This document shows positions 1 to 8,518 of a stretch of 32,703 nt of DNA, one piece after another. The translations under genes were made by a program, and so were the position numbers. Location of the stretch: assembly GCA_945897825.1 (NCBI GenBank), contig CAMDGX010000050.1, positions 1-32,703 on the forward strand, given 5' to 3'. The number at the start of each line of letters is the position of its first letter. The stretch's first letter is position 1. This stretch comes from Asaia bogorensis. GTDB lineage: Bacteria > Pseudomonadota > Alphaproteobacteria > Acetobacterales > Acetobacteraceae. Below the pieces are notes generated by a model. It saw only the letters and a program-made list of their open reading frames with translations. It had not been told where the DNA came from and ran no database searches.

Positions 1-608
1 CCCAGGATCTCCTCCAGGTGGTTCAGCCCCAGCTCCAGCAGGAACGCGGTGCTGACCGCCACCGCCACGAAGAACTCCGCGGCGTTGACCGAACCGATCA
101 CCCGCCGCGGCGCCTCCCCGCTGCCCATCAGCGTGGAGGTGACGATCGACCCCCAGCCGCCGCCGCCCACCGCATCGAGGAACCCGCCCACCAGGCCCAG
201 CGGCGCCACATGCGTCGGCGGGCGCGAGTGGTCGCGCGGGCGGAACCGGGCGGCCTTCAGCAGCACCAGCACGCCCATCAGGAACAGGTAGGCGGCGACG
301 ATCGGGCGAACCGCCTTGCCGTCGACGTTCGACAGCAGGTAGGCGCCGATCACCCCGCCGGTCATGCCCGCCACGCTCAGCACCAGGAACAGCCGCCGGT
401 CGATGTTGCGATGGGCGGCGTGCGCCAGGCCCGAGACGCCGGTCGTCGCCACCTCGGCCGCATGCACCGCCGCACTCGCCTGCGCCGGCGGCAGCCCGAG
501 GGTGAGCAGCGCGGTGCTGGAAATCAGCCCGAAGGCCATGCCCAGCGCGCCATCGACCAGCTGGGCCGCGAAGCCGATGGCCACCAGGGTCCAGAAGTCG
601 ACAGCCAC
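1..608 (-). CDS. TauE/SafE (TSUP) family membrane permease, N-terminal part
   Basis: The gene reads leftward off the window edge, so only about 202 N-terminal residues are visible. The translation is a string of hydrophobic helices. The first holds the TSUP signature region around AAQLVDGALGMAFG, where Gly, Ala and Asp-Gly recur, and a second half-repeat carries GGFLDAVGGGGWGSI. The two-fold repeat of this motif is typical of TSUP proteins, a family that exports sulfite, sulfonates or other small organic anions across the inner membrane. The substrate cannot be read from sequence. The start is a GTG at 608 preceded by GGGGGA about 5 bases upstream; there is no in-frame ATG that would retain the first helix. 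It is divergent from the amidohydrolase gene, with 226 bp between them that hold no clear extra gene. Confidence 0.88.
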   Translation of the reverse strand, partial: MAVDFWTLVAIGFAAQLVDGALGMAFGLISSTALLTLGLPPAQASAAVHAAEVATTGVSGLAHAAHRNIDRRLFLVLSVAGMTGGVIGAYLLSNVDGKAVRPIVAAYLFLMGVLVLLKAARFRPRDHSRPPTHVAPLGLVGGFLDAVGGGGWGSIVTSTLMGSGEAPRRVIGSVNAAEFFVAVAVSTAFLLELGLNHLEEIL

Positions 609-696
609 GCAGTTCCCCCGATCCACCGACGTTGCGAAAGGGGATATGCCGCACGCGCCCTTCGCGTTCCCGCCCCCGCCGGAAATGCCGCCGAAT

Positions 697-705
697 GGGG
701 CAGGG
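697..705 (+). repeat. GGGGCAGGG motif, one of 11 same-strand copies of GGGCAGGG
   Basis: This is the first copy of a recurring motif. GGGCAGGG occurs on the plus strand at 698, 6491, 10050, 12711, 14562, 19782, 23502, 26126, 28231, 28774 and 32172 (first base of the octamer), eight of them preceded by a further G. The opposite orientation was seen only at 3106 and 5105. It fits the E. coli KOPS consensus GGGNAGGG, the sites that point the FtsK translocase toward the terminus. This first copy lies between the TSUP and amidohydrolase genes, outside any coding region. Confidence 0.5.
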
Positions 706-834
706 CGGGCAGCAGCCGCCGCTTTCCGCGGCAGGTTCGGCCCGGCGCCCATCGATCGCAAAAGGGATCACTGGACCCCCGCGCGCGCCTGGGGAAGTAT
801 GGCGCATCGAATGGCACCAGCCGCGAGGGGGATC

Positions 835-2268
835 ATGGCGACCACGCTCATCCGCAACGCTTCGTTTGTCGTCGCCTGGGATGCCACGGCGAAGTGCCAC
901 ACCTACATGCCCGACGCGGACGTCGCCTACGAGGACGGCGTCATCCGCTTCGTCGGCCGCAACTACGACGGCGTCGCCGACACCATCATCGACGGGCGCG
1001 GCTTCATGGCCATGCCCGGCCTGGTCAACATCCACACCCACCCGTCGTCGGAGCCGATGAACAAGGGCCTGACCGACGAGGTCGGCTCCCCGCGCCTCTA
1101 CAACTCCTCGCTCTACGAATACCTGCCGATCTTCCGGCCCGACTCCTCCGCCGTCGCCGACTGCGTCCGCGTGGCGCTCTCCGAACTGCTGCTCTCGGGC
1201 GTCACCACCGTCGCCGACCTGTCCATGGCCCATCCCGGCTGGCTCGACCTGCTGGCGGATTCGGGCCTGCGCGTCTGCATCGCGCCGATGTTCCGCTCCG
1301 GCCGCTGGTTCACCAAGAACGGCCACGTCGTCGACTACGAGTGGAACGAGGCCGCCGGCGAGAAGGCGATGGCCGAGGCGCTGACCCTGGTCGAGCGCGC
1401 TGAGCAGCACCCCTCCGGTCGCCTCTTCGGCATGGTCACCCCCGCCCAGATCGACACCTGCACCGAGACGCTGCTGCGCGAATCGGCGCAGGAGGCCAGG
1501 AAGCGCGGCCTGTCCTGGCAGATCCACGCCGCCCAGTCGGTCAGCGAGTTCCACGAGATCACCCGCCGCCACGGCCACACCCCGATCGGCTGGATGGACG
1601 AGCTGGGCCTGCTCGGTGAGCGCACCATCATCGGCCACGGCATCTTCCTCGACGACCATCCCCAGACGCCCTGGCACACGAAAACCGATGTCGGCCGCCT
1701 CGCCGAGACCGGCACCACCGTGGCCCATTGCCCAACCGTGTTCGCCCGCCGCGGCATCACGCTGAAGGATATTGGCCGCTACCGCCGCGCCGGCGTGAAC
1801 GTGGGCATCGGCACCGACACCTTCCCGCACAACATGCTCGACGAGATGCGCCTGGCCGCCTACCTCGCCCGCACCCAGGCGACCGACGTGCGCACGCTGT
1901 CGGGCAGCGACCTGTTCGAGGCGGCGACCATCAACGGCGCCCGCGCCCTCGGCCGCGACGACATCGGCCGCCTCGCCCCCCTCTGCCGGGCGGACATCGT
2001 GCTGGTCGATGTCACGCACCCGCGCATGCGCCCGGGCCGCGACCCGCTGCGCAGCCTGATCTACTCCGCCGGCGACCGCGCGGTGCACACCGTGATCGTC
2101 GACGGCCAGACCGTGGTGCAGGACGGCCGCCTGCTCACCATGGACTACGCCGCCGCCGCCGAGCACCTGCACGAGGCACAGAAAGAGGTGATGGCCAAGG
2201 TGCCCGGCCTCGACTGGGGCCGCCGCCATGTCGACGAGGTCTCCCCCCAGGTGTTCAGGACAGTATGA
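835..2268 (+). CDS. Metal-dependent amidohydrolase (AtzA/TrzN/guanine deaminase-like)
   Basis: A 477-residue protein of the amidohydrolase superfamily, which removes an amine, chloride or alkoxy group from a ring or hydrolyses an amide at a metal centre. Visible active-site elements are the HxH pair in NIHTHP (His67, His69), QIHAAQS (His231), IIGHG (His268) and the catalytic Asp in GIGTDTFP (Asp328). This set matches the mononuclear-metal chlorohydrolase/deaminase branch. The reading frame stays open far upstream (to 364), but the start at 835 is chosen because GAGGGGGATC lies just before it and the protein then begins with the usual beta-sandwich strand LIRNASFVV. The stop overlaps the next ATG by four bases, so it is coupled to the ABC ATPases. 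The substrate is unknown; an imported nitrogen-rich compound is a reasonable guess. Confidence 0.9.
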   Translation: MATTLIRNASFVVAWDATAKCHTYMPDADVAYEDGVIRFVGRNYDGVADTIIDGRGFMAMPGLVNIHTHPSSEPMNKGLTDEVGSPRLYNSSLYEYLPIFRPDSSAVADCVRVALSELLLSGVTTVADLSMAHPGWLDLLADSGLRVCIAPMFRSGRWFTKNGHVVDYEWNEAAGEKAMAEALTLVERAEQHPSGRLFGMVTPAQIDTCTETLLRESAQEARKRGLSWQIHAAQSVSEFHEITRRHGHTPIGWMDELGLLGERTIIGHGIFLDDHPQTPWHTKTDVGRLAETGTTVAHCPTVFARRGITLKDIGRYRRAGVNVGIGTDTFPHNMLDEMRLAAYLARTQATDVRTLSGSDLFEAATINGARALGRDDIGRLAPLCRADIVLVDVTHPRMRPGRDPLRSLIYSAGDRAVHTVIVDGQTVVQDGRLLTMDYAAAAEHLHEAQKEVMAKVPGLDWGRRHVDEVSPQVFRTV

Positions 2269-3263
2269 CCAACCTTCTTCAGATCGAGGATCTGCGCACC
2301 GTCTTCCGCACGCCGATGGGCGAGGTCGCCGCCGTCGACGGCATCTCGCTAGGCGTCGCGCGCGGGCGCACGCTTGGCATCGTCGGCGAATCCGGCTGCG
2401 GCAAGTCGGTGCTGTCGCTGTCGGTGATGCGCCTGGTGCCCCCGCCCGGGCGCAACGAGGCCGGGCGGGTGATGTTCGACGGCCAGAACCTGCTCGACCT
2501 GTCGCCGGCTGCGATGCGCGACATCCGCGGCAACCGCATCGCGATGATCTTCCAGGAGCCGATGACCAGCCTGAACCCGGTCTTCACCGTCGGCGACCAG
2601 ATCATGGAGGCGATGCGCGCGCATGACCGCTCGGCCAGCGACAAGGCCCTGCGCGCCAAGGCGATCGCCGCCCTCGATCGCGTGCGCATCCCCGCCCCCG
2701 ACCGGCGCTTCGACGAGTATCCGCACCAGATGTCCGGCGGCATGCGCCAGCGCGTCATGATCGCCATGGCCCTGGCCTGCGAGCCCGACCTGCTGATCGC
2801 CGACGAGCCCACCACGGCGCTCGACGTGACCGTGCAGGCGCAGATCCTCGACCTGCTGCGCGACCTGCAGGCCCAAACCGGCATGGCGATCATCCTGATC
2901 ACCCACGATCTTGGCGTGGTCGCCGAGATGGCCGACGAGGTGGCGGTGATGTACGCCGGCAAGGTGGTCGAGCGCGCCAGCGGCACCGCGATCTTCGACG
3001 ACCCGCAGCACCCCTACACGCTCGGCCTGCTCGGCAGCATCCCCAAGCTCGAGGAAAGCCACGACCGCCTCCTGGCCATCGAGGGCGCTGTGCCGCCGCC
3101 CTTCGCCCTGCCCACCGGCTGCCGCTTCAACCCGCGCTGCGTCTTCGCGGTGGAGGAATGCACCAAGCGCCCGCCGCTACTGCGCGAGGTGGCGCCGAAC
3201 CACATGGCCGCCTGCCTGCGCGCGCCGGTCGAAACCGTTGTCGGCGAAGAGGTCCTGGCATGA
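2265..3263 (+). CDS. Dipeptide/oligopeptide-type ABC transporter ATPase (DppD/OppD-like)
   Basis: A 332-residue ATPase of the peptide/nickel ABC import family, which powers uptake at the cytoplasmic face of the inner membrane. Walker A is GESGCGKS at 41-48, the Q-loop is in [10 protein letters not shown], the signature is MSGGMRQR, Walker B with D-loop is [12 protein letters not shown], and the switch His is in LITHDLG. The C-terminal oligopeptide-type extension contains the HPYT element and four cysteines in the pattern GCRFNPRC...EEC...AC. The start overlaps the amidohydrolase stop (ATGA) and the stop overlaps the next ATPase (ATGA). This is translational coupling typical of such pairs. No permease or solute-binding protein lies in the window. 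Confidence 0.95.
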   Translation: MTNLLQIEDLRTVFRTPMGEVAAVDGISLGVARGRTLGIVGESGCGKSVLSLSVMRLVPPPGRNEAGRVMFDGQNLLDLSPAAMRDIRGNRIAMIFQEPMTSLNPVFTVGDQIMEAMRAHDRSASDKALRAKAIAALDRVRIPAPDRRFDEYPHQMSGGMRQRVMIAMALACEPDLLIADEPTTALDVTVQAQILDLLRDLQAQTGMAIILITHDLGVVAEMADEVAVMYAGKVVERASGTAIFDDPQHPYTLGLLGSIPKLEESHDRLLAIEGAVPPPFALPTGCRFNPRCVFAVEECTKRPPLLREVAPNHMAACLRAPVETVVGEEVLA

Positions 3264-4357
3264 CCGGCCCGCTGCTCGAAGTCCAGGACCTCGCCAAGCA
3301 CTACCCGGTCAAGCGCGGCCTCATCATGTCCAAGACGGTGGGCACGGTCCGCGCCGTCGACGGCGTCTCCTTCTCGCTCCAGCGCGGCGAAACCCTCGCC
3401 CTGGTCGGTGAATCCGGCTGCGGCAAGTCCACCACCGCCCGGCTCGTGCTGCGCCTGATCGAACCCAGCACCGGCACGGTCTGGTTCGAGGGCCGCGACA
3501 TCACGGCGATGGACGGCGCCCCCCTGCGCGCGCTCCGCCGCCGCATGCAGATCGTCTTCCAGGATCCCTTCGCCTCGCTCAACCCGCGCATGACGGTGGG
3601 CGAGATCCTGGAGGAGCCCCTGCTGGTCCACGAGATCGGCAACCCCGCCGAACGAAAGGCCCGCGTCCACGAACTCCTCGGCCTCGTCGGCCTCGCCCCC
3701 TATCACGCCCAGCGCTACCCGCACGAATTCAGCGGCGGCCAGCGCCAGCGCATCGGCATCGCCCGCGCGCTGGCCGTCGAACCCGCCCTGGTCGTCTGCG
3801 ACGAACCCGTCTCCGCACTCGACGTCTCGATCCAGGCGCAGGTCGTCAACCTGCTGAAGGACCTCCAGGCGCGCCTCGGCCTCTCCTACCTGTTCATCGC
3901 CCACGACCTGGCCGTCGTGAAGCACATGGCCGACCGCGTCGCCGTGATGTACCTGGGAAAAATCGTCGAACTCGCCCCCAAGGACGAGCTCTTCGCCCAG
4001 CCGCTCCACCCCTACACCCGCACCCTCCTCTCCGCGATCCCCCGCCCGGACCCGCACCGCAAGACCGCCCGCCAGATCCCCGGCGGCGACGTGCCGAGCC
4101 CGATGAACCCACCCAGCGGCTGCCGCTTCCACACCCGCTGCACCTGGGCCACCGACCTCTGCCGCCGCGAGGATCCCCCGCTGCGCAACCCGACAGTGGA
4201 TGGCATCACCACCGGCCACCTGACCGCCTGCCACCACATCGAAACCCTGCCGCCGGCCAGCGAGGCGATCGGCGTCAGCGCCACCGCCCCCAACGCGGCG
4301 AAACGCCTGGCGCTCTACGCCGAGAAGCGCGCCCAGGCCAAGGTCGAGGCGGGATAG
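3260..4357 (+). CDS. Dipeptide/oligopeptide-type ABC transporter ATPase (DppF/OppF-like)
   Basis: A 365-residue second ATPase that would form the heterodimer with the preceding gene product. Walker A is GESGCGKS at 50-57, the Q-loop is in [10 protein letters not shown], the signature is [10 protein letters not shown], Walker B is [12 protein letters not shown], and the switch His is in FIAHDLAVV. The C-terminal HPYT plus GCRFHTRC...LCRRED cysteine region is the oligo_HPY extension. A tail of about 50 residues after it is longer than in E. coli DppF and ends Lys/Ala-rich ([11 protein letters not shown]); its role is unknown. The start is fixed by the ATGA overlap with the upstream gene. An 11 bp gap containing GGGAGAA leads to the DUF1330 gene. 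Confidence 0.95.
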   Translation: MTGPLLEVQDLAKHYPVKRGLIMSKTVGTVRAVDGVSFSLQRGETLALVGESGCGKSTTARLVLRLIEPSTGTVWFEGRDITAMDGAPLRALRRRMQIVFQDPFASLNPRMTVGEILEEPLLVHEIGNPAERKARVHELLGLVGLAPYHAQRYPHEFSGGQRQRIGIARALAVEPALVVCDEPVSALDVSIQAQVVNLLKDLQARLGLSYLFIAHDLAVVKHMADRVAVMYLGKIVELAPKDELFAQPLHPYTRTLLSAIPRPDPHRKTARQIPGGDVPSPMNPPSGCRFHTRCTWATDLCRREDPPLRNPTVDGITTGHLTACHHIETLPPASEAIGVSATAPNAAKRLALYAEKRAQAKVEAG

Positions 4358-4368
4358 GGAGAACCAGC

Positions 4369-4668
4369 ATGCCCGCCTACCTCATCGCCAACATCACCGT
4401 CACCGACCCGAAGCTGTTCGACGAATACCGCGCGCAAGTCCCGGCGGTGATCGCCCACTACGGCGGAAAATACGCCGTGCGCGGCGGCGCGACCGAAACC
4501 GTCGAGGGAACATCCCCCTTCAACCGCCTGGTCGTGCTGGAATTCGCCACCATGGCGGCGCTGAAGGCCTTCTACCACAGCCCCGAATACTCCCCCCTCA
4601 TCGCGCTCCGCCAGCGCGCCAGCACCGGCGACGTGGTGCTGGTGGAAGGCTACGCCCCCCCGGCTTGA
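4369..4668 (+). CDS. DUF1330 family small protein
   Basis: A 99-residue protein of the dimeric alpha/beta-barrel type (ferredoxin-like fold). It starts PAYLIANITVTDP and has the family pattern of a Tyr-rich strand, a helix around LFDEYRAQVPAVIAHYGGKYAVRGG, and a late YHSPEYSPL segment that is conserved in DUF1330. The family has no settled enzymatic function; members often sit beside catabolic genes. The ribosome-binding site GGGAGAA lies 5 bases before ATG. It sits between ABC ATPases and an alcohol dehydrogenase in the same orientation, so it is probably part of the same transcript. Confidence 0.9.
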   Translation: MPAYLIANITVTDPKLFDEYRAQVPAVIAHYGGKYAVRGGATETVEGTSPFNRLVVLEFATMAALKAFYHSPEYSPLIALRQRASTGDVVLVEGYAPPA

Positions 4669-4719
4669 CGCCGCCCGCGCGCCGCCGCAACACAGCCGCA
4701 CCAACCGGGAGGCCGCCAA

Positions 4720-5889
4720 ATGTCGTTCCAGCTCGTATCCCCGCGCTTCATGCTGGTCGGCGGCGGTGCCACCGCGCAGATCGCCGAACTCCTGGCCAAG
4801 TTCGGCCTGTCGCGCCCCCTGATCGTCACCGACCCCTTCATGGTGAAATCCGGCCTGGTCAACAAATGCCTCGACCCGCTGGCCAAGGCCGGCATCGCCG
4901 CCGGCGTGTTCTCCGACACCATCCCCGAACCCACCGACACCGTCGTCGTCGCCGGCGTCACCGAGCTGCGCAAAGGCAGCTACGACTGCCTCATCGGCTT
5001 CGGCGGCGGCTCCCCCATCGACACCGCCAAGGCCATGTCCATCCTCGCCACCGGCGACAAGCCCATGTCCGCCTACAAGGTCCCCTTCGTCGCCGACGCC
5101 GCCGCCCTGCCCATCATCGCCATCCCCACCACCGCCGGCACCGGCAGCGAGGCCACCCGCTTCACCGTCATCACCGACGCCGCCCGCGACGAGAAGATGC
5201 TCATCGCCGGCCTCGGCGCCCTCCCGCTTGCCGCCATCGTCGACTACGAGCTCACCTTCTCCGTCCCCAAGCGCACCACCGCCGACACCGGCGTCGACGC
5301 CCTCAGCCACGCCCTCGAAGCCTACGTCAGCAAGCGCGCCAACCCGTTCAGCGACTCGCTGGCCGTCTCCGCCATGGCCCTGATCGGCGCCAACCTGGAA
5401 ACCGCCTACCACGAGCCCACCAACGCCGCCGCCCGCGAGGCCATGATGCTCGGCGCCATGCAGGCCGGCATCGCCTTCTCGAACGCCTCCGTTGCCCTGG
5501 TCCACGGCATGTCCCGCCCGATCGGCGCCCATTTCCACGTCCCGCACGGCCTGTCGAACGCCATGCTCCTCCCCGCCGTCACCCGCTTCGGCCTGCAATA
5601 CGCTCTCGCGCGCTACGCCGAAGCCGGCCGCCGCATCGGCTTCGCCGCCCCCACCGACCCCGACGAAACCGCCGCCACCAAGCTCGCCGACGGCCTGGTC
5701 CGCTGGAACAGCGTCCTGTCTGTCCCCACCCCCGCCGGCTTCGGCATCGACCCCGCCACCTGGAACGCCAAGCTCGACCTCATGGCCGACCAGGCCCTCG
5801 CCTCCGGATCGCCCGCCAACAACCCCCGCGTGCCCACCAAGGACGAAATCATCGCCCTCTACCGCCAAGTCTGGTCAGCGAACGCATAG
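4720..5889 (+). CDS. Iron-containing (type III) alcohol dehydrogenase
   Basis: A 389-residue NAD(P)-dependent dehydrogenase of the Fe-ADH family, which interconverts alcohols and aldehydes or ketones in the cytoplasm. The nucleotide-binding motif GGGSPID is at 95-101 and the PTTAGTGSE motif is at 136-144. The metal ligands are Asp193, His197, His262 and His276, seen in DTGVDALSHALE, LVHGMS and HFHVPHGLSN. Length is normal for the family. The start follows GGGAGG about 6 bases upstream. The gene ends in TAG directly against an ATG that opens the frame running into selA. The substrate cannot be deduced; maleylacetate reductase is less likely because this protein is longer and carries the classic Fe-ADH motifs. 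Confidence 0.93.
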   Translation: MSFQLVSPRFMLVGGGATAQIAELLAKFGLSRPLIVTDPFMVKSGLVNKCLDPLAKAGIAAGVFSDTIPEPTDTVVVAGVTELRKGSYDCLIGFGGGSPIDTAKAMSILATGDKPMSAYKVPFVADAAALPIIAIPTTAGTGSEATRFTVITDAARDEKMLIAGLGALPLAAIVDYELTFSVPKRTTADTGVDALSHALEAYVSKRANPFSDSLAVSAMALIGANLETAYHEPTNAAAREAMMLGAMQAGIAFSNASVALVHGMSRPIGAHFHVPHGLSNAMLLPAVTRFGLQYALARYAEAGRRIGFAAPTDPDETAATKLADGLVRWNSVLSVPTPAGFGIDPATWNAKLDLMADQALASGSPANNPRVPTKDEIIALYRQVWSANA

Positions 5890-5908
5890 ATGAACCGAAG
5901 AAAAGGCG

Positions 5909-6010
5909 AGGGCTCTGCCCTCGACCCGCTGGGGCCTGAGGCCCCAGACCCCCGTCCATTGATGAGGGTCCTGGGGGATCATCCCCCGGGCGGGTCCGGG
6001 CAGAGCCCGG
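5909..6010. repeat. Multi-hairpin palindromic intergenic element (REP/ERIC-like)
   Basis: Four small perfect hairpins follow each other. They are GAGGGC/GCCCTC at 5909-5923, CTGGGGCC/GGCCCCAG at 5929-5947, GGGGGA/TCCCCC at 5973-5987 and CCGGGC/GCCCGG at 5996-6010, each with a 3-base loop. The outer arms are also near-complementary to one another (GGGCTCTGCCC at the left and GGGCAGAGCCC at the right), so the whole block can fold as one cruciform. This looks like a dispersed intergenic repeat, of a kind I recall between genes in Acetobacteraceae. It happens to be open in the selA frame, which would add a nonsensical Pro/Gly-rich leader to SelA. Confidence 0.8.
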
Positions 6011-6012
6011 CC

Positions 6013-7392
6013 TTGCTTCGCCCCCCACTCCCCTCGGTCGACGAGATCCTGCGCTCCCCCCAGGGCCAGCTCGCCGCCGCTCAGCACGGCCGCACCGCCA
6101 CCGTCGTCGCCATCCGCACGGCGCTCGCCGCCCTGCGCGCCCACCTCCCGGACCCGCCGCCCGACCGCACCACCCTCGCCGAAACCGCCGCGCGTCACGC
6201 CCTCGACGCCCTCGCCGAGGCGGAAACCCCCCGCCTGCGCCCGGTCATCAACCTCACCGGCACCGTGCTCCATACCAATCTCGGCCGTGCCGTCCTCGCC
6301 GAGGAAGCCATCGCCGCCGCCACCGCCGCCATGCGCCATCCCGCCGCCCTGGAATTCGACCTCCAGACCGGCGGCCGCGGCGAACGCGACGACGCCGTGC
6401 GCGGCCTGGTGCGCGAACTCACCGGCGCCGAGGATTGCTGCCTGGTCAACAACGCCGCCGCCGCCGTCTTCCTCATGCTGAACACCGTGGGGGCAGGGCG
6501 GGAGGCCATCGTCTCCCGCGGCGAACTCATCGAAATCGGCGGCGCCTTTCGCATGCCCGACATCATGGCCCGCGCCGGCGTCACCCTGCGCGAGGTCGGC
6601 ACCACCAACCGCACCCATCCGCGCGACTACGAGGACGCCATCACCGAGCGCACCGCCCTCCTGATGAAGGTCCACACCAGCAACTACCTGATCCAGGGCT
6701 TCACCGCCGAAGTCTCCCCGGCCGACCTCGCCCGCCTCGCCCACGCCCACAACCTTCCGCTGCTCGACGACCTCGGCTCCGGCACCCTGGCCGACCTCTC
6801 CACCTGGGGCCTCCGCCGGGAACGCACCATCCGCGACGCGCTGGCCGACGGCGCCGACCTCGTCGCCTTCTCCGGCGACAAGCTGCTCGGCGGCCCCCAG
6901 GCCGGCTTCATCGTCGGCCGCGCCGACCTCGTCCGCGCCTGCGCGAAAAACCCGATCAAGCGCGCCCTGCGGCTGGACAAGATCCGCCTCGCCGCCCTCG
7001 AAGCCACGCTGCGCCTCTACCGCGACCCCGACCGCCTCGCCCAGCGCCTCCCCACCCTGCGCCTGCTCACCCGCCCCCAATCCGACATCCGCGCGCTGGC
7101 CACCCGCCTCCAACCCCACCTCGCCGCCCAGCTCGCCCCCGCCTGGCAGGTCGCCATCATCGACTGCGCCAGCCAGATCGGCTCCGGCGCCCTCCCGCTC
7201 GAATCCCTCCCCAGCGCCGCCCTCGCCCTCACCCACCCCGACGGCCACGCCCCCAGCCGCCTCCTCGCCGCCCTGCGCGCGCTGCCCACCCCCGTCATCG
7301 GCCGCATCGCCAACAACGCCGTCCTGCTCGACCTGCGCTGCCTGGAGGACGAGACCGCCTTCCTCGCCCAGATCGCCCGGCTGCAACCCTGA
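6013..7392 (+). CDS. selA: L-seryl-tRNA(Sec) selenium transferase (selenocysteine synthase)
   Basis: A PLP enzyme that converts Ser-tRNA(Sec) to Sec-tRNA(Sec) using selenophosphate. Motifs typical of SelA are [54 protein letters not shown] and the PLP-lysine motif [13 protein letters not shown] (Lys290 from this start). With the TTG start at 6013 the protein is 459 residues, close to E. coli SelA (463), and begins just before LPSVDEILR, which aligns to the E. coli N-terminus. The frame is open back to an ATG at 5890, but residues from there are encoded by the palindromic repeat and do not resemble SelA. One position stands out: the usual VNNNAAAV reads VNNAAAAV here. No selB or tRNA(Sec) gene is in the window. 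Confidence 0.88.
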   Translation: MLRPPLPSVDEILRSPQGQLAAAQHGRTATVVAIRTALAALRAHLPDPPPDRTTLAETAARHALDALAEAETPRLRPVINLTGTVLHTNLGRAVLAEEAIAAATAAMRHPAALEFDLQTGGRGERDDAVRGLVRELTGAEDCCLVNNAAAAVFLMLNTVGAGREAIVSRGELIEIGGAFRMPDIMARAGVTLREVGTTNRTHPRDYEDAITERTALLMKVHTSNYLIQGFTAEVSPADLARLAHAHNLPLLDDLGSGTLADLSTWGLRRERTIRDALADGADLVAFSGDKLLGGPQAGFIVGRADLVRACAKNPIKRALRLDKIRLAALEATLRLYRDPDRLAQRLPTLRLLTRPQSDIRALATRLQPHLAAQLAPAWQVAIIDCASQIGSGALPLESLPSAALALTHPDGHAPSRLLAALRALPTPVIGRIANNAVLLDLRCLEDETAFLAQIARLQP

Positions 7393-7483
7393 CCGAAGCT
7401 GTACGATAGAAAGTCAAACAATCTACCCGATGTACTAACTTTTTTCTTGTCCTCCGGCTGGCGCTGTGCAAAAATTCCTCCCA

Positions 7484-8017
7484 ATGGAGAAGCCCTTCAC
7501 ACCGCCGGTCGAAGCCGTCGCCGCCCTGCCGCGACAGCACCCCACATCCGCGTGCCCCCTTCCCTGGGGCGCCCTGGGTGTGCTGCTGCATGTCCTGATC
7601 ATGCACCTGCTCGGCCGTGCCCCCCGCCGCGCCCTGCGCGACTGGTACCCCACCCCCGACGAGGACAGCATCGAAAGCCCGGCGCAGCTGCGCGCCATCC
7701 GCCGCCTGCGCGCCTGGATCGGCTGGATCCTGCGCGGCAAGCCCGCGCGCGGCATGGCCCTCACGAGGTCCGGGCCCGCCCCCTCATTCCAGATTCGCAA
7801 CGCCCGCGCCCCGCCGCGCGCCCGCGCTCGCGCCCTGATGCCCACCCCACCGCCGGAAACACCCCGTTTCCCGCGGCGACGACGCGCGCGCATCCGTCAG
7901 GCCGCGCGGAACACCCCGCCCTCGCCCATCAGCGCCAGCACGCCGGTGCGGATGTCGAAATGCGCCCCGGTCAGCCGCAGCGTGCCCGCCGCCAGCCGCT
8001 CCGCCACCCAGGGATAG
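7484..8017 (+). CDS. Unknown protein, hydrophobic N-terminus and Arg/Pro-rich tail (doubtful)
   Basis: This open frame fills most of the 504 bp between selA and the carbonic anhydrase stop, a stretch that otherwise holds nothing recognisable. The first ~75 residues have codon use like real genes here and contain a hydrophobic helix (LGVLLHVLIMHLLG), an acidic patch (PTPDEDSIE) and a basic amphipathic stretch (LRAIRRLRAWIGWILRGK). After that it turns into low-complexity Arg/Ala/Pro sequence and runs 121 bp into the 3' end of the convergent carbonic anhydrase gene. There is no clear ribosome-binding site before ATG 7484; another in-frame ATG is at 7466. I do not recognise a family. It could be a small membrane-associated protein whose true end is unclear, or a chance frame. 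Confidence 0.35.
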   Translation: MEKPFTPPVEAVAALPRQHPTSACPLPWGALGVLLHVLIMHLLGRAPRRALRDWYPTPDEDSIESPAQLRAIRRLRAWIGWILRGKPARGMALTRSGPAPSFQIRNARAPPRARARALMPTPPPETPRFPRRRRARIRQAARNTPPSPISASTPVRMSKCAPVSRSVPAASRSATQG

Positions 8018-8508
8018 CCGCGCAGGTTCTCCAGCGACAACGCCACCGCCGCCTGCTCGCAGGCCAGCTGCGCATCGACCGCCCCGTCGTCGCACGCCAG
8101 CACCCGCGCCTTGGCCTTCTGCGCAATGCTGATCCAGGGCACCAGGAAGTCGGTGGCCTGCGGCGGCGCCCCGTTCAGCAGCGCCGCGATGCCGCCGCAC
8201 ATGCCATGCCCGATCACCACGATGTCGGGCACTTCCAGCACCCGCACCGCGAACTCCAGCGCCGCACTGGTCGAATGGTGCGCCCCGTCCGGCGCATAGG
8301 GCGGCACCAGGTTGGCGACGTTGCGCACCACCAGCAGCTCGCCCGGCCCGGCATCCAGGATCATGCCGGGGTCCACCCGGCTGTCGACGCAGCCGATCAC
8401 CAGCGCGCGCGGCGCCTGGCCCTGCTCGGCCAGCGTTTCGAACAGCCGCTTCCGGTCAAGCCACCCCGCGGCGCGGAACCGCCGGTAGCCGTCGATCAGT
8501 CGATCCAT
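7897..8508 (-). CDS. Beta-class carbonic anhydrase
   Basis: A 203-residue zinc enzyme that hydrates CO2 to bicarbonate in the cytoplasm. The zinc ligands and catalytic dyad are visible: Cys40, Asp42 and Arg44 in GCVDSRVDP, and His101 and Cys104 in GHGMCGG. The conserved VVRNVANLVPP segment sits between them. Length is normal for the family. ATG 8508 is preceded by GGGAG 7 bases upstream. It is the last gene of the minus-strand directon and lies 10 bp after the NHL protein stop, so it is probably co-transcribed with it. Confidence 0.95.
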   Translation of the reverse strand: MDRLIDGYRRFRAAGWLDRKRLFETLAEQGQAPRALVIGCVDSRVDPGMILDAGPGELLVVRNVANLVPPYAPDGAHHSTSAALEFAVRVLEVPDIVVIGHGMCGGIAALLNGAPPQATDFLVPWISIAQKAKARVLACDDGAVDAQLACEQAAVALSLENLRGYPWVAERLAAGTLRLTGAHFDIRTGVLALMGEGGVFRAA

Positions 8509-8518
8509 GGAGCTCCCG

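Noticed and set aside
364..834. Long N-terminal extension of the amidohydrolase
   Set aside because: The frame is open, but it overlaps the opposite-strand TSUP gene, lacks family homology, and a well-placed ribosome-binding site precedes ATG 835.
4315..5868. Long minus-strand Gly/Val-rich open frame opposite the alcohol dehydrogenase
   Set aside because: It is the mirror of C-ending codons in the real gene; the low-complexity Gly/Asp/Ala product has no motif. Similar mirrors opposite 2349-4237, 5875-7386, 15840-17813, 19720-21261, 22579-24000 and 24543-25961 were left out for the same reason.
7438..7446. T-run after selA as an intrinsic terminator
   Set aside because: No GC-rich hairpin directly precedes the run of T.
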